The notes beneath the pieces were generated by a model. That model was not told the DNA's origin and did not search any database. It was given only the letters and a program-made list of their open reading frames with translations. From Candidatus Woesearchaeota archaeon CG11_big_fil_rev_8_21_14_0_20_43_8 (GTDB lineage Archaea; Nanobdellota; Nanobdellia; Woesearchaeales; CG08-08-20-14), in the NCBI GenBank assembly GCA_002762705.1, contig PCVE01000034.1:1-5978 (forward strand): 5,978 nucleotides of DNA. The letters are read 5' to 3'. How positions within the stretch are numbered: the stretch's first letter is position 1; each line of letters opens with the position of its first letter. Shown in pieces: positions 1 through 5,633 of the stretch. Position numbers and translations under genes: made by a program.

Positions 1-345
1 CCCTTCTTCTTTTTGGTTTTTTAGCTGTTGATATGTCATGGTTGAATAATGCAGGTAATCTATCCCTTCTTTTGCAGGCTCTAGTTTCTTGAGATACATC
101 TCATAAAGCACATCTTCAAGCACGCCGAGCTTGACATACGGTTTCAGGTAATGCGCGAATTTTACTGCAATATGCATCTGATCGTATGTGTTTTGAAATG
201 GCCTGCTGTTTGACAAATTGTTATCTCGATCTCTCTTTGATGATCCTGAGAATTTAGTGGATTCTACACTTTTTTGCATATCTTTGAAAGCAGTGAGTCT
301 CTCTTCAAGATATATCTCTGATGCTGAAACGCTTTTTTTAGCCAT
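1..345 (-). CDS. Unrecognised protein, N-terminal 115 residues (runs off left edge)
   Basis: An open frame of 115 codons begins with ATG at 345 and is still open at base 1, so the C-terminus is missing. The start is well fixed: an in-frame TGA lies four codons upstream (355-357) with no other start codon between. A purine-rich GAGGGGA lies just before the ATG and could be a Shine-Dalgarno site, unlike the other genes here. The first ~50 residues are polar, rich in Ser, Lys, Asp and Asn and probably disordered. Residues ~55-115 look helical with alternating hydrophobic and aromatic residues (MHIAVKFAHYLKPYVKLGVL, then LEDVLYEMYLKKLEP). There is no signal peptide or membrane segment. It lies 58 bases downstream of the methyltransferase gene on the same strand, but a TATA-like box in the gap suggests its own promoter. 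I do not recognise the family and propose no function. Confidence 0.7.
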   Translation of the reverse strand, partial: MAKKSVSASEIYLEERLTAFKDMQKSVESTKFSGSSKRDRDNNLSNSRPFQNTYDQMHIAVKFAHYLKPYVKLGVLEDVLYEMYLKKLEPAKEGIDYLHYSTMTYQQLKNQKEEG

Positions 346-386
346 CGAATCCCCTCAGTCTTACCATTAAGCCGGATTGAGACATG

Positions 387-395
387 ATTAATAAA
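387..395 (-). promoter_or_regulatory. TATA-like promoter element for the gene starting at 345
   Basis: On the minus strand this reads TTTATTAAT, preceded by CAAAACC, which resembles an archaeal BRE. It is centred about 46 bases before the ATG at 345, so transcription would begin near 365 and leave a leader of about 20 bases containing the GAGGGGA Shine-Dalgarno-like site. It lies just past the methyltransferase stop codon. Confidence 0.4.
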
Positions 396-403
396 GGTTT
401 TGT

Positions 404-1546
404 CTACAGTAGCTTCAGTTCTACGATGCTCTCGATATGATTGGTCTGAGGGAAGAGATCAAATGCCGCAGCTGAGACAACAATATATTTTTTCTTGAAT
501 TGGATCAATTCTTTTCTCAGTTGATCCGGATTGCAAGAGACATAGATTATCTTTTCCGGCGCAAGATCCAGAAGATACTTGATCGTCTTTGGATGCATGC
601 CTGAGCGCGGGGGATCGGTAAGTACAATTGGATTCTTCTTTTTCTCGATTTCAAGGCGATATAATGTCTTTGCATCCAGGACGACCGCATCTATGTTCAT
701 CATATTGTTTTGGGTTATGTTCTCTTTTGCGGATTCTATGCTTCCTTCATGAGACTCGACGATCAATGTCTCCTTGAACATCTCACATAGACCGATGCCA
801 AATAGTCCGACTCCACCATAAAGATCGAGAAGGAATGAGTCTTTAGTGTAATGGCTCGCAAGAAGTGTCTTCACATATCCAACCATCTCTTCTGCCATCC
901 TTGAATTGTTCTGCATGAATCCCTGGATAGAGAAAGAGTATGTCTTCCCAAGTATCTTCTCAGTTATCTTGTCTTTTCCTTTGACTACAAAAAAATCATC
1001 AGATGCGCTTATGTCTGTGTTGCTCGCCGCGAACGTGACAACGATATTCTCCGCGCTTGTGTTTTTTGCGAATTCTTTTATCTTCTCTGTCGCGTCTGCG
1101 ATCTTCTGTGAATCTGAGTTCAACACGAAAGATATCGATGAATCATCGGTGAATTCAGGGGCCCTGATGACTGAATACCTAAATGTCCCTGTGTGCTTTT
1201 TCATGTCAAAGACATCAAGTCTGTCTTTGTCGCATAGATCTTTGACTTCTTTTAGGAGTACATTCAGCTTATTATTTGATATAGGACATTCACATACTGG
1301 CACAAGTTGGTCCCATCTACCTTTTACCCTGAGCGCCGGGCTAGAATCAGTGAGCGCGAAATCCATCCTGTTCCTGTAACCATATGGTTCTTTTGAATAT
1401 ATCTTCACTTCGCATCTGGTCTCGACGCCGGAAGTCTTTATCGAATTCTCCACTAGCTTTCTTTTGTTCTCGATCTGTATCTCGTATGGGATGTGTTGGC
1501 ACGAACACCCTCCGCATTTTCCATAGTATTGGCATCGTCCTGTCAT
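404..1546 (-). CDS. RumA/TrmA-family RNA (uracil-C5)-methyltransferase with Fe-S cluster
   Basis: SAM-dependent enzyme that methylates C5 of a uridine in tRNA or rRNA. Visible motifs, numbered from the ATG at 1546: cysteines 5, 11 and 14 (C-x5-C-x2-C) and Cys87 in ECPI, matching the four [4Fe-4S] ligands of E. coli RumA/RlmD; Gln212 in GFMQNN; SAM-binding LLDLYGGVGLFGIGL at 239-253; DPPRSG with Asp311; nucleophile Cys338 in YVSCNPDQL; and general base Glu372 in NHIES. All catalytic residues are present. At 380 residues it is shorter than RumA (~430) because the cluster begins at residue 5, leaving no room for an N-terminal TRAM domain. The relatives in Pyrococcus and Nanoarchaeum (TrmU54) modify U54 of tRNA, so that is the likeliest target; 23S rRNA is the alternative. 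A TTG two codons earlier (1552) is possible, but the TATA box at 1570-1578 places transcription start almost at the ATG. Confidence 0.93.
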   Translation of the reverse strand: MTGRCQYYGKCGGCSCQHIPYEIQIENKRKLVENSIKTSGVETRCEVKIYSKEPYGYRNRMDFALTDSSPALRVKGRWDQLVPVCECPISNNKLNVLLKEVKDLCDKDRLDVFDMKKHTGTFRYSVIRAPEFTDDSSISFVLNSDSQKIADATEKIKEFAKNTSAENIVVTFAASNTDISASDDFFVVKGKDKITEKILGKTYSFSIQGFMQNNSRMAEEMVGYVKTLLASHYTKDSFLLDLYGGVGLFGIGLCEMFKETLIVESHEGSIESAKENITQNNMMNIDAVVLDAKTLYRLEIEKKKNPIVLTDPPRSGMHPKTIKYLLDLAPEKIIYVSCNPDQLRKELIQFKKKYIVVSAAAFDLFPQTNHIESIVELKLL

Positions 1547-1569
1547 TTTCAAAGGAGGTACTATAAGTC

Positions 1570-1578
1570 TATATTAAA
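1570..1578 (-). promoter_or_regulatory. TATA box of the methyltransferase gene
   Basis: The minus strand reads TTTAATATA, preceded by GAAAACA as a plausible BRE. The centre lies 28 bases before the ATG at 1546, so the transcript should begin at or within a base or two of the start codon. No GGAGG-type site precedes the gene on its own strand, consistent with leaderless initiation. Confidence 0.6.
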
Positions 1579-1618
1579 TGTTTTCACTAAGAGACCCTTT
1601 GTGTCTGTGGGTGGAGTA

Positions 1619-1671
1619 TTGCCAGGACCGTTTTTTGACATTTTTCCAGATCGATAGGATCTGCCTGGCAA
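1619..1671. repeat. Nested inverted repeat between two divergent promoters
   Basis: TTGCCAGG (1619-1626) is exactly complementary to CCTGGCAA (1664-1671). Inside it, CAGATC (1647-1652) pairs with GATCTG (1658-1663) around a 5-base loop, and this inner hairpin abuts the right outer arm. The intervening 20 bases on the left are T-rich. The right arm touches the region upstream of the phosphatase TATA box, where archaeal activators or BRE-proximal regulators bind. It could be an operator or an RNA hairpin; the sequence does not decide. Confidence 0.45.
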
Positions 1672-1676
1672 ACTTA

Positions 1677-1685
1677 TTTATACTT
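1677..1685 (+). promoter_or_regulatory. TATA box of the histidine phosphatase gene
   Basis: TTTATACTT is preceded by GGCAAAC (possible BRE). The centre lies about 29 bases before the ATG at 1710, predicting a leaderless or near-leaderless transcript. No Shine-Dalgarno sequence is present. Confidence 0.65.
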
Positions 1686-1695
1686 TTCAAGGATA
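1679..1695 (+). promoter_or_regulatory. Candidate operator, copy 1 of a shared 17-base palindrome
   Basis: The sequence TATACTTTTCAAGGATA matches 16 of 17 bases of the reverse complement of 3682-3698, a perfect 7+3+7 palindrome. It overlaps the 3' half of the TATA box and extends toward the expected transcription start, where a bound repressor would block TBP or polymerase. The mismatch is in the right half-site (AAGGATA instead of AAGTATA). Confidence 0.4.
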
Positions 1696-1709
1696 TCATC
1701 AGATAGACA

Positions 1710-2300
1710 ATGATACTGACTATAACGCGGCATGGGGAGACTATCGAGAACCGCGATAGGATATGCCAGGGCCAGCTTGATGGACTGCTGACTGATCTAG
1801 GTATAGAACAGGCTAAAAAGCTTGCCAGCAGGCTTAAAGATGAATCTTTTGATATCATATACTGCAGTGATCTTGGCCGGACAAAAGACACTCTGAAAGA
1901 GATCAGGTGTTTTCATCCTGATACACCAGTCGTGTTTGTGAAGGAGCTTCGAGAGCGCAACATGGGTGAGCTTGAAGGACAGAAGCACCGGATCGATTGG
2001 AAAGTGGCAGTCCAAGAAGAGAGAAAAGACATGCGGATACCCGGCGGTGAATCTTTTCAGGAACTTTACGATCGTGTGAATGTTTTTGTCGATCATATCC
2101 GTTCTAAGCACAGTAACGAGAGTGTCCTTTTCGTCACACATGGTGGTCCGATACACATGATGCTCATGATCCTGCTCGGGATGAAGTGGGCTGAGAGTTT
2201 TGCACGGATCATAGGAAATACTAGTGTCACGATTGTAGAAGTGGACGGACGATGTGTCCAGCCGTTGCTGATCGGATGCACGGATCATCTGGATAGTTAG
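1710..2300 (+). CDS. Histidine phosphatase family protein (phosphoglycerate mutase-like)
   Basis: A 196-residue cytoplasmic enzyme of the branch-1 histidine phosphatase superfamily, which removes or transfers phosphate through a phosphohistidine. The signature RHGET is at residues 7-11, with His8 as the nucleophile. The phosphate pocket is completed by Arg57 in CSDLGRTKDT; Glu82 in LRERNMGELEG is the probable proton donor; and the second histidine is His144 in VTHGGPIH. No catalytic residue is missing and the length is normal for CobC/GpmB-type members. Substrate cannot be told from sequence: alpha-ribazole phosphate, phosphoglycerate or a broad range are all possible, and no cobalamin genes are nearby. 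The ATG at 1710 fits the TATA box. Its stop overlaps the convergent purD stop by 4 bases (2297-2300). A palindrome shared with the lipoprotein promoter suggests regulation. Confidence 0.93.
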   Translation: MILTITRHGETIENRDRICQGQLDGLLTDLGIEQAKKLASRLKDESFDIIYCSDLGRTKDTLKEIRCFHPDTPVVFVKELRERNMGELEGQKHRIDWKVAVQEERKDMRIPGGESFQELYDRVNVFVDHIRSKHSNESVLFVTHGGPIHMMLMILLGMKWAESFARIIGNTSVTIVEVDGRCVQPLLIGCTDHLDS

Positions 2301-3622
2301 AGGTGCTGTATCTCATCTGGCGATGCAGAAGTCTTTTCTTTGAGTTCAGACAGCGCTTTTCTTCCGATATCCTTTCTGTGGTGCATGCCTTCAAATGATA
2401 TCATTGAAAGGCCGTTATATGCTTTGTCTATGCTTTCATGCAACGTGTCTCCAAGAGCTGTGACGGATAACACACGGCCGCCGGATGTGAGGAGTGTCTC
2501 ATCTTTCTTTTCAGTGCCAGAATGGAAGACGATAGTCCCCTGGGCAGGCTCAATCAAGATATTTTTTCCGACTTCATACTTCTCGGGGTATCCGCCTGAT
2601 GCTGCGACGACTGTCGCCGCGAATCCGCGTTTCCATCTTATATCTATCTGGTCAAGTCTTTTCTCTGTGCATGCAAGCATTATCTCAAGAAGATCAGATT
2701 CCAGAAGAGGCAAGACTGCCTGCGTCTCTGGATCGCCGAATCTGCAGTTGAATTCTATGACTTTTGGGCCATCTTTTGTTAACATAAGCCCTGCATATAA
2801 CACACCGACATAATCGATTCCATCTTCAGAGAGTCCAATCATTGTCGGCAGAAGGATATCGTTGAGAATAAGATCTTCTGTCACTTTGTCGACGAATGGT
2901 GTCGGCGCGTACGCCCCCATGCCGCCAGTATTTAGTCCTTTGTCATCGTCAAACGCTCTTTTATGGTCCTGAGAAGGGATCATCGGAACAATCGCAGTCC
3001 CGTCGGTGAATGCGAGGATCGATGCTTCCTGCCCTTCGAGTCTCTCTTCGATGACGACGCAATCTCCAGCAGCGCCGAATATCTTTCTATCCATAATCTT
3101 CTCAAGGGCCGCGATCGCTTCTTTCTTGGTATCGCATACTATGACCCCCTTGCCTGCCGCAAGACCCGATGCTTTGATCACGCGTGCCCATGATTTGAGT
3201 CTCACAAATTCGATCGCGAGTTTCAGCTCTTTGAATGATTCAGATCTCGCCGTCGGGATATTGTGCTTCTTCATGAATCGTTTCGCGAAATCTTTCGATC
3301 CTTCAAGAATGGCGGCATCTTTTTTTGGCCCGAAGCATCTGATGTCATTTGATCTGAAAAAATCGACTATCCCTTCTACCAAAGGCGTCTCTGGTCCGAC
3401 TACGACAAGCGAGATTGAATTCTCTTCGCAGATCTTCAGCAATCCATCAAAATCAGTCTCAGACACATCATGGCACTTTGCGAGTTCTGAGATCCCACCA
3501 TTGCCTCTTGCGCAGTGCAGTCCACCAAGAGACTTGCTTTTTGACAATGCATGAGCTATAGCATGCTCTCTTCCACCTGAGCCGATGAGCAACACATTCA
3601 CTTTCTGCAAATATCCACCCAT
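2297..3622 (-). CDS. purD: Phosphoribosylamine-glycine ligase (GAR synthetase)
   Basis: Catalyses ATP-dependent joining of phosphoribosylamine and glycine to give GAR, the second step of de novo purine synthesis, in the cytoplasm. At 441 residues it is full length for the family (~420-440). In order: N-terminal LLIGSGGREHAIA (11-23), VGPETPLVEGI (75-85), FGPKKDAAILEGSK (97-110), ATP-grasp KASGLAAGKGV (150-160), QDHKRAFDDDKGLNTGGMGA (218-237), and EFNCRFGDPETQ (290-301) with the metal ligands Glu290 and Asn292. KASGLAAGKGV has Ser where many bacterial enzymes have Asp; from memory, human GART also has Ser there and EFNCRFGDPE, so this looks like the eukaryote-like subtype. The ATG at 3622 sits 28 bases from a TATA box. 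A GTG at codon 8 would give the more usual short N-terminus and cannot be excluded. No other purine gene is visible. Confidence 0.96.
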   Translation of the reverse strand: MGGYLQKVNVLLIGSGGREHAIAHALSKSKSLGGLHCARGNGGISELAKCHDVSETDFDGLLKICEENSISLVVVGPETPLVEGIVDFFRSNDIRCFGPKKDAAILEGSKDFAKRFMKKHNIPTARSESFKELKLAIEFVRLKSWARVIKASGLAAGKGVIVCDTKKEAIAALEKIMDRKIFGAAGDCVVIEERLEGQEASILAFTDGTAIVPMIPSQDHKRAFDDDKGLNTGGMGAYAPTPFVDKVTEDLILNDILLPTMIGLSEDGIDYVGVLYAGLMLTKDGPKVIEFNCRFGDPETQAVLPLLESDLLEIMLACTEKRLDQIDIRWKRGFAATVVAASGGYPEKYEVGKNILIEPAQGTIVFHSGTEKKDETLLTSGGRVLSVTALGDTLHESIDKAYNGLSMISFEGMHHRKDIGRKALSELKEKTSASPDEIQHL

Positions 3623-3645
3623 ATTAGTTATTTTTGGACTTTTCT

Positions 3646-3654
3646 CTTAAATAT
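3646..3654 (-). promoter_or_regulatory. TATA box of purD
   Basis: The minus strand reads ATATTTAAG, preceded by AGAAAG. The centre lies 28 bases before the ATG at 3622, predicting a leaderless purD transcript. It lies back to back with the lipoprotein promoter, the two TATA boxes being about 32 bases apart, so one regulator bound between them could affect both genes. Confidence 0.6.
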
Positions 3655-3677
3655 CTTTCTGAAATCTTTTCTTTAGA

Positions 3678-3686
3678 TTTATATAC
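3678..3686 (+). promoter_or_regulatory. TATA box of the lipoprotein gene
   Basis: TTTATATAC is close to the archaeal TATA consensus and centred 28 bases before the ATG at 3710. The upstream AAATCT (3662-3667) and AGATTT (3675-3680) form a 6-base inverted repeat with a 7-base loop that overlaps its left edge. No Shine-Dalgarno site precedes the start codon, so the transcript is probably leaderless. Confidence 0.65.
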
Positions 3687-3698
3687 TTGAAAAGTATA
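3682..3698. promoter_or_regulatory. Candidate operator, copy 2 (perfect palindrome TATACTT-N3-AAGTATA)
   Basis: TATACTT (3682-3688) and AAGTATA (3692-3698) are exact inverted copies around GAA. The element overlaps the downstream part of the TATA box and ends 11 bases before the ATG at 3710, covering the expected start of transcription. Its reverse complement matches 1679-1695 at 16 of 17 positions, and that copy has the same position relative to its own TATA box and gene. Confidence 0.45.
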
Positions 3699-3709
3699 CC
3701 TCTTCCACA

Positions 3710-4363
3710 ATGGGTATTAAAGGATTATTGATCGCTGCTGTCATCGCTGCATCTGGTTGCGCTGGGAAGATGCCAGAACCAAAAGACACTCTCCCTCCAA
3801 TGGAACAGAAAAAGAATCAAACTATTGAGGTGTATGGTGGGAGGCGTGGTCCATTCAATGTGTATGATGAGGTGCTTGGTGAGACTCTGAAGATAGCCAT
3901 GGATGCTGCTGAACCAGTGCCAGATGATATCGATGTCCGACTTGAGACTGCGCATAAAAGGTGTTCTTCTGAAAAGAATGTCGAGGATACGGCGTATGGT
4001 TGCCATGCACTTTCTGAGCTTCTCTATGTTTCTGCTGAAAGAAAGGGTGAATTAATAGAACGATTGAAAGGTTATAGACGCGAGTCTATTGTAGGTACAC
4101 TTTGCTATAAATCTGGCTATGCTGGGCTTGAGAGACTATCTTCTGATCTTGCTTCTGCGGGTATTAGTCTGGGCAGCATCGATACATATACAAAAAGATC
4201 TATGACTGCGTATGATCAATCAGACATCAAAGATAAGGAGTATCTAAAATTACGCATTGTTGATCTTGCTGAGAATGCGAAATTGCTTGGGTCTGTCACA
4301 GTTCACTATCTGAATGATGTGCAACGAATGTTATCTCATCATATCTGCGGCAGACGTCACTAG
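3710..4363 (+). CDS. Predicted secreted lipoprotein of unknown function
   Basis: A 217-residue protein with a short signal peptide: Lys4, a hydrophobic stretch LLIAAVIAA at residues 6-14, then SGC-A with Cys17, which fits a lipobox (A-S-G-C). The mature protein would be lipid-anchored on the outer face of the membrane. A Pro/Lys-rich linker (residues ~20-38) leads to a soluble domain. After Cys17 there are exactly four cysteines (85, 98, 132, 213), an even number that would allow two disulfides outside the cell. The rest appears mostly helical, rich in Glu, Lys and Leu. I recognise no known family. The start fits the TATA box 28 bases upstream. The stop overlaps the stop of the convergent 117-residue gene by 4 bases, both using the CTAG at 4360-4363. 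Existence as a gene is well supported by promoter and signal peptide; function is not. Confidence 0.8.
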   Translation: MGIKGLLIAAVIAASGCAGKMPEPKDTLPPMEQKKNQTIEVYGGRRGPFNVYDEVLGETLKIAMDAAEPVPDDIDVRLETAHKRCSSEKNVEDTAYGCHALSELLYVSAERKGELIERLKGYRRESIVGTLCYKSGYAGLERLSSDLASAGISLGSIDTYTKRSMTAYDQSDIKDKEYLKLRIVDLAENAKLLGSVTVHYLNDVQRMLSHHICGRRH

Positions 4364-4713
4364 CTTCTGAAGAATGTTTCTGGTTTTGTGCCATAAAGGG
4401 CAGACAATTTGTTTGTGATGCTTTCGATATCTGCTTCGCATCTATACGATATCTCTGTGATCATGTGGCCTGCATGAATATCTATCTTGTTTAAGACAAC
4501 ACAATTTCCATTTTGATACCGTTCTTCTGCGCCAGTATAATTGCTGAAGTCATCTCCAAGTGTCATATTTGTGCTGTTTTTTACAAGTTCATATCCATTG
4601 TTCTGGCATACACCGCCGAGCATGTCGAGCAGTGATATGACTCTGTCTGAGTCGCCATTCTCCTTTTTTTCAAGAGTCCGTATGAATATCATGCCGATAT
4701 GGTTGTCTACCAT
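4360..4713 (-). CDS. Unrecognised 117-residue protein
   Basis: A small soluble protein without signal peptide or membrane segment. It begins with a hydrophobic strand-like segment (HIGMIFIRTL, residues 5-14), then a helix-like segment (DRVISLLDMLGGVCQNNGYE, 23-42), an Asn/Gly-rich middle, two strand-like segments (CVVLNKIDIHAGHMITEISY at 71-90) and a C-terminal helix (IESITNKLSALYG). This suggests a compact alpha/beta fold, but I cannot place it in a family. Cysteines are at 36, 71 and 92. The ATG at 4713 lies 29 bases from a TATA-like box; Met8 is an alternative start. It is convergent with the lipoprotein gene, overlapping by 4 bases at the stops, and lies 40 bases downstream of the repeat-protein gene on the same strand, probably with a separate promoter. 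Confidence 0.65.
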   Translation of the reverse strand: MVDNHIGMIFIRTLEKKENGDSDRVISLLDMLGGVCQNNGYELVKNSTNMTLGDDFSNYTGAEERYQNGNCVVLNKIDIHAGHMITEISYRCEADIESITNKLSALYGTKPETFFRS

Positions 4714-4737
4714 CTTATACCTGAGATTGAGCTTTAG

Positions 4738-4746
4738 GATTTAAAC
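4738..4746 (-). promoter_or_regulatory. TATA-like box of the 117-residue gene
   Basis: The minus strand reads GTTTAAATC, centred 29 bases before the ATG at 4713. It fits into the 40-base gap after the stop of the upstream repeat-protein gene, suggesting independent transcription with no leader. Read-through from the upstream gene is also possible. Confidence 0.5.
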
Positions 4747-4753
4747 CTTGCGG

Positions 4754-5536
4754 TCATTTTTTCTTCTTTCCTCGTGACCAGAAGAAGTTTATCTCAATGT
4801 TCCATTTCCAACGTTTTCCTTTGCGGAGATTGATGAGACCGTATTGCGGATGCCAGTCATCGTTTGAGTAATTGACTATTCCGATCTGTCTTCTATCACA
4901 TTCTTCTGTCACGATATTGACAAGTCCGACCTGCTGTCCTTCTATCTTCCTCGCTATGTTGACACTCGGGCCTATGATATTGGATTGATCGCCTTTGATA
5001 TATCCCACGTACCTGAATGCAAGGCCGACATATTGGACTTGATCACCTTTGATTCTGTTTGCATGCTGGATCGCAGCACCAAAACCCTGTATTTGATCCA
5101 TGCCCACACTTTGTGCATGCTGGATCGCAGCACCAAAAAACTGCCATTGATCCTGACCTACACTTTGTGCATGCTGGACCACAGTTCCAAAAATATGGAA
5201 CTGACTTCCTACGTCCTTATCCCACTGATATGGTACAAGAGCAGTAGTCTTATTTTTCCCCCCATCGTTCGCATTCGTTCCTGCTAGGGTGTTAACTTCT
5301 CTTTTCACAAGTGCGGTCATCGCTGCTTCTCGCTTGTCGCGCGCAGCGAAAGAAATTTGCCGTGCATAGTCTTCAATAGTTGGCAGACTACGCGTATCCG
5401 GTGCCGTATAAAATTGCGAAAGGCCGTGTGCTATGGCATATGACTGTGCTGCATCACTGGTCTTGCAGGGAAAATTCTCAAAGAGCGCAAGGCTTGACTG
5501 ATATATGTCATCCGGGAAATCACTTATTTCTGCCAT
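4754..5536 (-). CDS. Tandem 18-residue-repeat protein (LA_2272-like surface-repeat class, tentative)
   Basis: A 260-residue protein with two parts. Residues 1-~85 are non-repetitive, Ala-rich and probably helical, with no signal peptide. After a polar linker (~86-105), residues 109-~236 consist of about seven units near 18 residues, each roughly [IV]-x-G-D-Q-x-Q-x-[FV]-G-x-A-x-[QR]-[HY]. Units begin at 109, 126, 144, 162, 180 and 198, with a degenerate seventh after 215. Later units turn into GQQVGLVNIV and RQIGIVNYSN, the GxQxGLVN pattern I associate with LA_2272-type surface-repeat proteins, probably a stacked beta structure. The end is Trp/Lys-rich (KRWKWNIEINFFW, then RGKKKK). Without a signal peptide a surface location is doubtful; binding of a partner or nucleic acid by the basic tail is possible. 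The ATG at 5536 lies 28 bases from a TATA-like box. Confidence 0.8.
   Translation of the reverse strand: MAEISDFPDDIYQSSLALFENFPCKTSDAAQSYAIAHGLSQFYTAPDTRSLPTIEDYARQISFAARDKREAAMTALVKREVNTLAGTNANDGGKNKTTALVPYQWDKDVGSQFHIFGTVVQHAQSVGQDQWQFFGAAIQHAQSVGMDQIQGFGAAIQHANRIKGDQVQYVGLAFRYVGYIKGDQSNIIGPSVNIARKIEGQQVGLVNIVTEECDRRQIGIVNYSNDDWHPQYGLINLRKGKRWKWNIEINFFWSRGKKKK
4829..5212 (-). repeat. Tandem 54-base (18-codon) repeats within the repeat-protein gene
   Basis: The motif GCATGCTGGA recurs on the plus strand at 5061, 5115 and 5169, exactly 54 bases apart. Copies 5061-5114 and 5115-5168 agree at 45 of 54 bases, including the first 24. TTGATC[GA]CCTTTGAT recurs at 4985 and 5039, again 54 bases apart. 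The periodicity fades toward the C-terminal end, where only the protein pattern is kept, so the middle copies are the youngest duplications. Confidence 0.85.
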
Positions 5537-5557
5537 TTCATCCGTGAGATATAGTGT

Positions 5558-5570
5558 CGCTTTTTAAGCG
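5558..5570 (-). promoter_or_regulatory. TATA-like box of the repeat-protein gene
   Basis: The minus strand reads CGCTTAAAAAGCG, with an A-rich core centred 28 bases before the ATG at 5536. The element is itself an inverted repeat (CGCTT and AAGCG around three bases), so it could also bind a dimeric regulator. No Shine-Dalgarno sequence separates it from the ATG, consistent with a leaderless transcript. Confidence 0.45.
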
Positions 5571-5633
5571 TTGCGATTAATGTGGTTCGTAGAAAATCGT
5601 CTTCTCTGGAGATCGGTCTCATCTTTTAGCTAG

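Noticed and set aside
1551..1559. Perfect Shine-Dalgarno-like AAAGGAGGT on the plus strand
   Set aside because: The only following ATG (1578) is 19 bases away and opens a frame of about 36 codons. The site lies antisense to the methyltransferase leader, so I take it as chance.
3006..3554. Long plus-strand open frame antisense to purD
   Set aside because: It mirrors the codon structure of an intact, strongly conserved purD and has no promoter or domain of its own.
5061..5222. Regularly spaced 54-base repeats that might suggest a CRISPR array
   Set aside because: The similarity continues through the whole unit, there are no unrelated spacers, and the units are 18 codons in a single open frame.
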